Below, in pieces: positions 62,485 to 64,000 of a stretch of 64,000 bases of DNA (position 1 is its first letter; each line of letters begins with the position of its first letter). The position numbers were made by a program, and so were the translations under genes. The DNA is taken from positions 930,001 through 994,000 of the forward strand of contig NZ_CP133217.1 in NCBI RefSeq assembly GCF_030930995.1. The letters are read 5' to 3'. Origin of the DNA: Thiothrix subterranea. Lineage in GTDB: Bacteria; Pseudomonadota; Gammaproteobacteria; Thiotrichales; Thiotrichaceae. Under the pieces are notes generated by a model. That model had not been told where the DNA came from. It was given only the letters and a program-made list of their open reading frames with translations, and did no database searches.

Positions 62485-63663
62485 TTATGCTATTTCTACC
62501 TCAAGAATGGAGGCTAGTCTTACTAGTTTTGATTTTAATTCTTGTTGGTTTTTTTCAATATTGTGCAGCGAGCTTTTGATCATTTCCTCTTCTGCCTTTA
62601 ACTTTATGACTTTAGAGCGACTGTACAGTTCATCAGCATCATGTGCAGTGCTCTTATTAATTCCTTGACCTAAATTTGATACTATGCGGCTTATCACTTC
62701 ACGATGTTGATTAATAAAGTCATTATTATCAATTTCTGGGGAGATTTTTTCATTTATTAAATTGATTTCATTTTGTAAAGAATTCACATCTTGTGATTTT
62801 TTATATTTTTCATTCTCAAGCGAAAAATAATGCTGCAAAATGGAGTCGACTACATTTTTAATTTTAGCTTCATCAGGTTCAACTACTGCGACAGGTTCAA
62901 TTCCTATAACAGATTCAACTACTATAACAGGTTCAACTACTGCAACAGGTTCAACTACTACAACAGGTTCAACTACTACAACAGGTTCAACTACTGCAAC
63001 AGGTTCAACTACTGCAACAGGTTCACGACTTAGAATGGATCTAACTATAGCTTGTTGATGAGTAGAGAGTGAAAAATGCCATGATGGCTCAAAAAATTTC
63101 TGTAATCTTTTTTCAATTATCACATCATTATCTTTATTAAGTGAGTTTATTTCATCTGCGAATAAAACACGCGATTTTGAAATATGTGCAGTGCCATTTT
63201 GAATTTTATGACCTTGTAGTTGATTTTCTTTTATGTTTGTTAAAATAATGCAGTGATTTAATGGGAATATTAATTTTCCATTAAACCTTGGGTTGTCGTT
63301 TTCAGTTAGCTCTTTTGATAGAGAGTGAGTTATTAACTTGCGACTGATTTTATGCTGATAATCTCTAACTTGTTTAAGTGGATGTGTTTGAGCTTCTATT
63401 GGAGATTCCAAATCATAAGCTCTGCGTTTAAAATTAATTATGTTTTGATCTCCGTCAATGATGTTCTCAATGATCCATGATTTTACTTCAATAACTAGAA
63501 TGCCAAAGCGAGGAGAAAACACAATGAAATCAGGTCGCCTACCTTCAATCTCTGGTTCATGCAGTATAATACAGTCATCAGGTAGTCTTGTTAGTAAGTT
63601 AAACACACTTTGCTCAGCATGATTTCCATTAAAGCAAGGGGATTCTGGTATAAGAATTGGCAT
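62485..63663 (-). CDS. NERD-domain protein with VEP repeats and coiled coil
   Basis: The 392-residue protein has a NERD domain at the N-terminus (LHEPEIEGRRPDFIVFSPRF, ILVIEVKSWIIENI, LIFPLNHCIILTNIKE). After SLSTHQQAIVRSILSREPV, which in NERD-helicases leads into the P-loop, there is no helicase. Instead a six-residue VEPVAV-type repeat runs for eight units, followed by a charged coiled coil (NLQGQ-free, ISPEIDNNDFINQHREVISR; EEEMIKSSLHNIEKNQQELK). I infer a truncated or rebuilt descendant of a NERD-helicase. Confidence 0.65.
   Translation of the reverse strand: MPILIPESPCFNGNHAEQSVFNLLTRLPDDCIILHEPEIEGRRPDFIVFSPRFGILVIEVKSWIIENIIDGDQNIINFKRRAYDLESPIEAQTHPLKQVRDYQHKISRKLITHSLSKELTENDNPRFNGKLIFPLNHCIILTNIKENQLQGHKIQNGTAHISKSRVLFADEINSLNKDNDVIIEKRLQKFFEPSWHFSLSTHQQAIVRSILSREPVAVVEPVAVVEPVVVVEPVVVVEPVAVVEPVIVVESVIGIEPVAVVEPDEAKIKNVVDSILQHYFSLENEKYKKSQDVNSLQNEINLINEKISPEIDNNDFINQHREVISRIVSNLGQGINKSTAHDADELYSRSKVIKLKAEEEMIKSSLHNIEKNQQELKSKLVRLASILEVEIA
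62878..63021. repeat. 18-bp coding minisatellite, eight units
   Basis: Eight tandem units of TTCAACTACTGCAACAGG or variants (positions 10-12 of the unit are the most variable) lie inside the NERD gene. Because 18 is divisible by three, copy-number changes stay in frame and vary the VEPVxV repeat of the protein. Confidence 0.92.
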
Positions 63664-63664
63664 G

Positions 63665-64000
63665 TTAAATCTCCTCGTTGACTAGATTTTCATTGATGAC
63701 ATCATTGATACGTTTGGTTTTTTCTTCAAGAGCAATTCCAGTTTTCATATTCTCTACAAGGCTTTCAAGTGCTATTGCATATTTAACTTTTATTTCAATA
63801 AAATCCACTTCGTCTTTCAGTGTTTTGGTGGCAGCAAGTCCATTTTCTAACTGATGAGCTTTTATCAGTGAAAATGCGTCTTCAACTTTATGAGTCACAA
63901 TAGCATGATGTTTGGTATCAATGGTTGTGATAACCTTGTCTACTTCCGTATTAGCCGCTGTTTCATTAGGCAAATCATCATCATAGCTGGTTGGGCTTTT
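63665..64000 (-). CDS. Hypothetical protein, N-terminus outside window
   Basis: The reading frame stays open to base 64000, reading KSPTSYDDDLPNETAANTE inward from the edge; the apparent TTG start at 63973 is therefore probably internal. About 112 C-terminal residues are visible. They are helical and charged (VDKVITTIDTKHHAIVTHKV, EVDFIEIKVKYAIALESLVE) without a motif I recognise. It ends one base before the NERD gene start, so both are co-transcribed. Confidence 0.6.
   Translation of the reverse strand, partial: KSPTSYDDDLPNETAANTEVDKVITTIDTKHHAIVTHKVEDAFSLIKAHQLENGLAATKTLKDEVDFIEIKVKYAIALESLVENMKTGIALEEKTKRINDVINENLVNEEI

Noticed and set aside
62878-63021. CRISPR-like tandem repeats
   Set aside because: The 18-bp units are directly adjacent without spacers and code in frame for VEPVxV, so this is a minisatellite inside a gene.

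Overview
The window looks like chromosomal DNA of a gammaproteobacterium with moderately high GC, plausibly Thiotrichales (Thiothrix-like). The evidence is the set of housekeeping proteins: PriA, an EF-G2/FusB-type elongation factor, YbiT-type ABC-F, GlyQ/GlyS, RelA, IlvD, ThiO and Asd. Genus placement is inference only. I see no rRNA, tRNA or CRISPR array.

Region 1 (1-30000) is ordinary chromosome. It holds priA (5' part only), a Fic protein, ybiT, fusA, a two-component system, two small exported proteins, a RyR-domain protein, ilvD, a pseudokinase-like membrane protein opposite a DNA-binding/TPR regulator, thiO, a DMT transporter, glyQS, a lipase, a HAD phosphatase, relA, a lemA/GIDE pair, DUF2237 and a second Fic protein. 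A cluster of DnaA-box-like sites next to an AT-rich stretch lies beside priA.

Region 2 (30000-36420) is a repeat-built toxin-antitoxin island. Six full or partial copies of one HIT-family gene, all on the + strand, alternate with - strand toxin-antitoxin or NYN modules (PIN, DUF5615/DUF433, NYN, HipBA). A block of about 2.1 kb is duplicated. One copy has lost 469 bp of the NYN gene and the other has lost 158 bp of the DUF5615 toxin; these two deletions account exactly for the length difference between the copies.

Region 3 (36425-53900) is an AT-rich phosphorothioate-based defence island. It starts with a sulfur-binding-domain protein that lacks its usual HNH nuclease. Next come a ribbon-helix-helix protein and an SspB-SspC-SspD-SspE-like operon: DUF4007, a large P-loop ATPase, a PAPS-reductase-like sulfurtransferase and a DUF262/DUF1524 effector. 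A second set of genes follows: an SF2 helicase, a GHKL ATPase, a winged-helix protein that shares a C-terminal domain with the ATPase, and a phosphorothioation-associated methyltransferase-like protein. An IS66-family element with a perfect 8-bp target duplication has split the helicase gene. No cysteine desulfurase (SspA/DndA) is present, so a host IscS would have to supply sulfur.

Region 4 (53900-57100) has a PIN/RHH toxin-antitoxin pair, a NERD-UvrD helicase and a HipB with a truncated HipA. Region 5 (57278-62060) returns to chromosome: asd, a hemerythrin-like protein, an ABC-2 exporter and a YbfB-type MFS protein. Region 6 (62127-64000) is AT-rich and carries a NERD protein whose usual helicase part is replaced by an 18-bp coding minisatellite and a coiled coil.
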